From NCBI GenBank assembly GCA_008694505.1, contig VZDJ01000219.1, positions 9,837,089 through 9,901,088 on the forward strand: a stretch of 64,000 nucleotides of DNA, given 5' to 3'. Position 1 is the first letter of the stretch; every line of letters begins with the position of its first letter. The translations under genes were made by a program, and so were the position numbers. The stretch comes from Cyanoderma ruficeps. Lineage: Eukaryota; Chordata; Aves; Passeriformes; Timaliidae. The notes beneath the pieces were generated by a model. It was not told where the DNA came from. It saw only the letters and a program-made list of their open reading frames with translations, and ran no database searches. Below are positions 63,138-64,000 of the stretch, piece by piece.

Positions 63138-63246
63138 GGTGCATTTTTGATTGAGTAAACTGAGTTGTCCCCCGCTGTGTCTTTTGTGCTCTGAGATCCT
63201 TAAAATGGACCACCAGGTCTCCCGCATATATTTTCGGACCCTGACA

Positions 63247-63251
63247 AGCTC
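63247..63251 (+). repeat. Right target-site duplication (AGCTC)
   Basis: Exact copy of 62615-62619 directly after the LTR terminal CA. Confidence 0.9.
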
Positions 63252-64000
63252 CTATCATGAAAATGAGATAAGCAGGACTCAATTTCCCCCTGGGGATCCC
63301 GTAAGGGAGATGACATTCCTGGCACTGAGGGCATGGCTGAATGTCTCTCCCAAGGGGCTCCTCCTCTCAGGGCAGGTAGAACCACAAATCCTCTGCAGCA
63401 ATGCACAATTTACTCTCTGCCATAAGGGTCAGGGTGGCATGGGATGGTTTCAGCACGTTCCAGCAGAACAGGACATTGCTCTTGACATGATAATAAAGAG
63501 CATTTGTAGTTGGCTCTCAATTCACTTCCCATTTTGTTCTTCACTCAAGGACAGTTAAAAGGGATTCGCTTATCTCACTAAAATTTCTCTAATATGCCAT
63601 GCGAGAAAATGAAAAAATCCTTTGTGAATCATATTCTATCAAATCCATTATCATCTTTTGAAAAGACAACAGTCCTCCTCCTCTCTGGAGAGATGACATT
63701 TCAGCTCCAGGTGAGGCAATTACAGAGCTGATTGCAGGGGATGGAAACTGCTGTACCAACTCTCTGATTAAGAACTTGATTTGTATTTATTTATGTTTGA
63801 TATGTGTTTTATTTAGATTTTCCATAACTAAATGCAATTGGCATTACATTAGGAGGTTTCAAGTGAACAAACCCTCTTTTTTTGTTGTCTTGGGTTAATG
63901 GTAAATATCAGAACCTTTCATTTTTCGATTGGGAATTCGAGTGTGATTTTTAGTGCTGCCTCATATAAAAATCACTGCGTTCATACTTAGGCACAGAGAG
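63252..64000. other. Unique AT-rich sequence, possibly CNE-bearing
   Basis: No gene or repeat is recognised. From about 63560 to 63850 the sequence is AT-rich and non-repetitive with words such as GAGCTGATTGCAGG, TTTGTGAATCATATTC and CTAAATGCAATTGGC, a texture similar to the other candidate elements. No proof of conservation. Confidence 0.3.

Larger units (their letters stand above)
62620..63246 (+). mobile_element. Solo LTR of an endogenous retrovirus (627 bp)
   Basis: The element begins TGTCAG and ends CTGACA, a perfect 6-bp terminal inverted repeat with canonical TG...CA. It is bracketed by a 5-bp target duplication AGCTC. Inside, in the right order on the + strand, are a TATA box (TATAAAAA, 62946-62953) and a polyadenylation signal (AATAAA, 63132-63137), followed by a GT-rich stretch (TTGTCCCCCGCTGTGTCTTT). 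This gives a U3-R-U5 layout. No primer-binding site, gag, pol or env sequence follows or precedes, so it is a solo LTR left by recombination of a provirus. A 5-bp duplication suits class I (gamma-like) or class III (ERVL) elements better than the usual 6 bp of alpha/beta types. The family is not named. Many intact CpGs and the perfect duplication suggest a fairly young insertion. Confidence 0.93.

Noticed and set aside
62620..63246. Full provirus
   Set aside because: Only one LTR is present, with target duplications on both sides and no primer-binding site, gag, pol or env sequence adjacent.

Overview
This looks like an avian nuclear genomic window, most likely from a gene desert or a very large intron. 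The evidence for a bird is a CR1 LINE 3' fragment at 1021-1376 that matches the avian CR1 3' end almost continuously on the reverse strand. Interspersed repeats are also sparse, and there are no Alu- or L1-type mammalian repeats. The base composition is AT-rich with short GC-richer patches. No protein-coding gene, rRNA or tRNA could be supported. The longest open frames are under about 180 codons, match no family I recognise, and lie in sequence that otherwise looks non-coding.

Layout. 1-1.4 kb: unique sequence, then two CR1 3' ends in the same orientation. 1.4-9.4 kb: unique sequence with two weak MIR-like relics. 9.47-9.53 kb: a pure (CCCTT)n microsatellite. 13.6 kb: a poly-T run interrupted by NNN. 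14.58-14.77 kb: an eight-unit minisatellite built from two unit lengths. 17.86 kb: a GGTT-rich tract. 21.2 kb: a possible MIR relic. 21.86 kb: (CAA)8. 27.3-27.5 kb: a diverged 50-bp-period duplication followed by overlapping, mutually exclusive hairpins. 28.83-28.93 kb: a T/G-only tract containing an N. 37.2-37.8 kb: conserved-looking sequence and an ancient-LINE-like tail. 41.7-42.35 kb: the strongest candidate conserved non-coding element (CNE), with three octamer motifs and a 17-bp-arm inverted repeat. 44.82-44.87 kb: a short duplication with an N at its junction, probably an assembly artefact. 52.7-52.9 kb and 59.7-60.15 kb: further CNE candidates. 62.62-63.25 kb: a complete solo LTR of an endogenous retrovirus with a 5-bp target-site duplication. 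63.56-63.85 kb: AT-rich, CNE-like unique sequence.

No genes here can be said to work together. The likely biology is regulatory: candidate enhancers with POU/homeodomain-like words, scattered through otherwise neutral sequence, plus one relatively young LTR promoter inserted near the right edge. Conservation claims are judged from sequence texture only and need alignment to other vertebrates.
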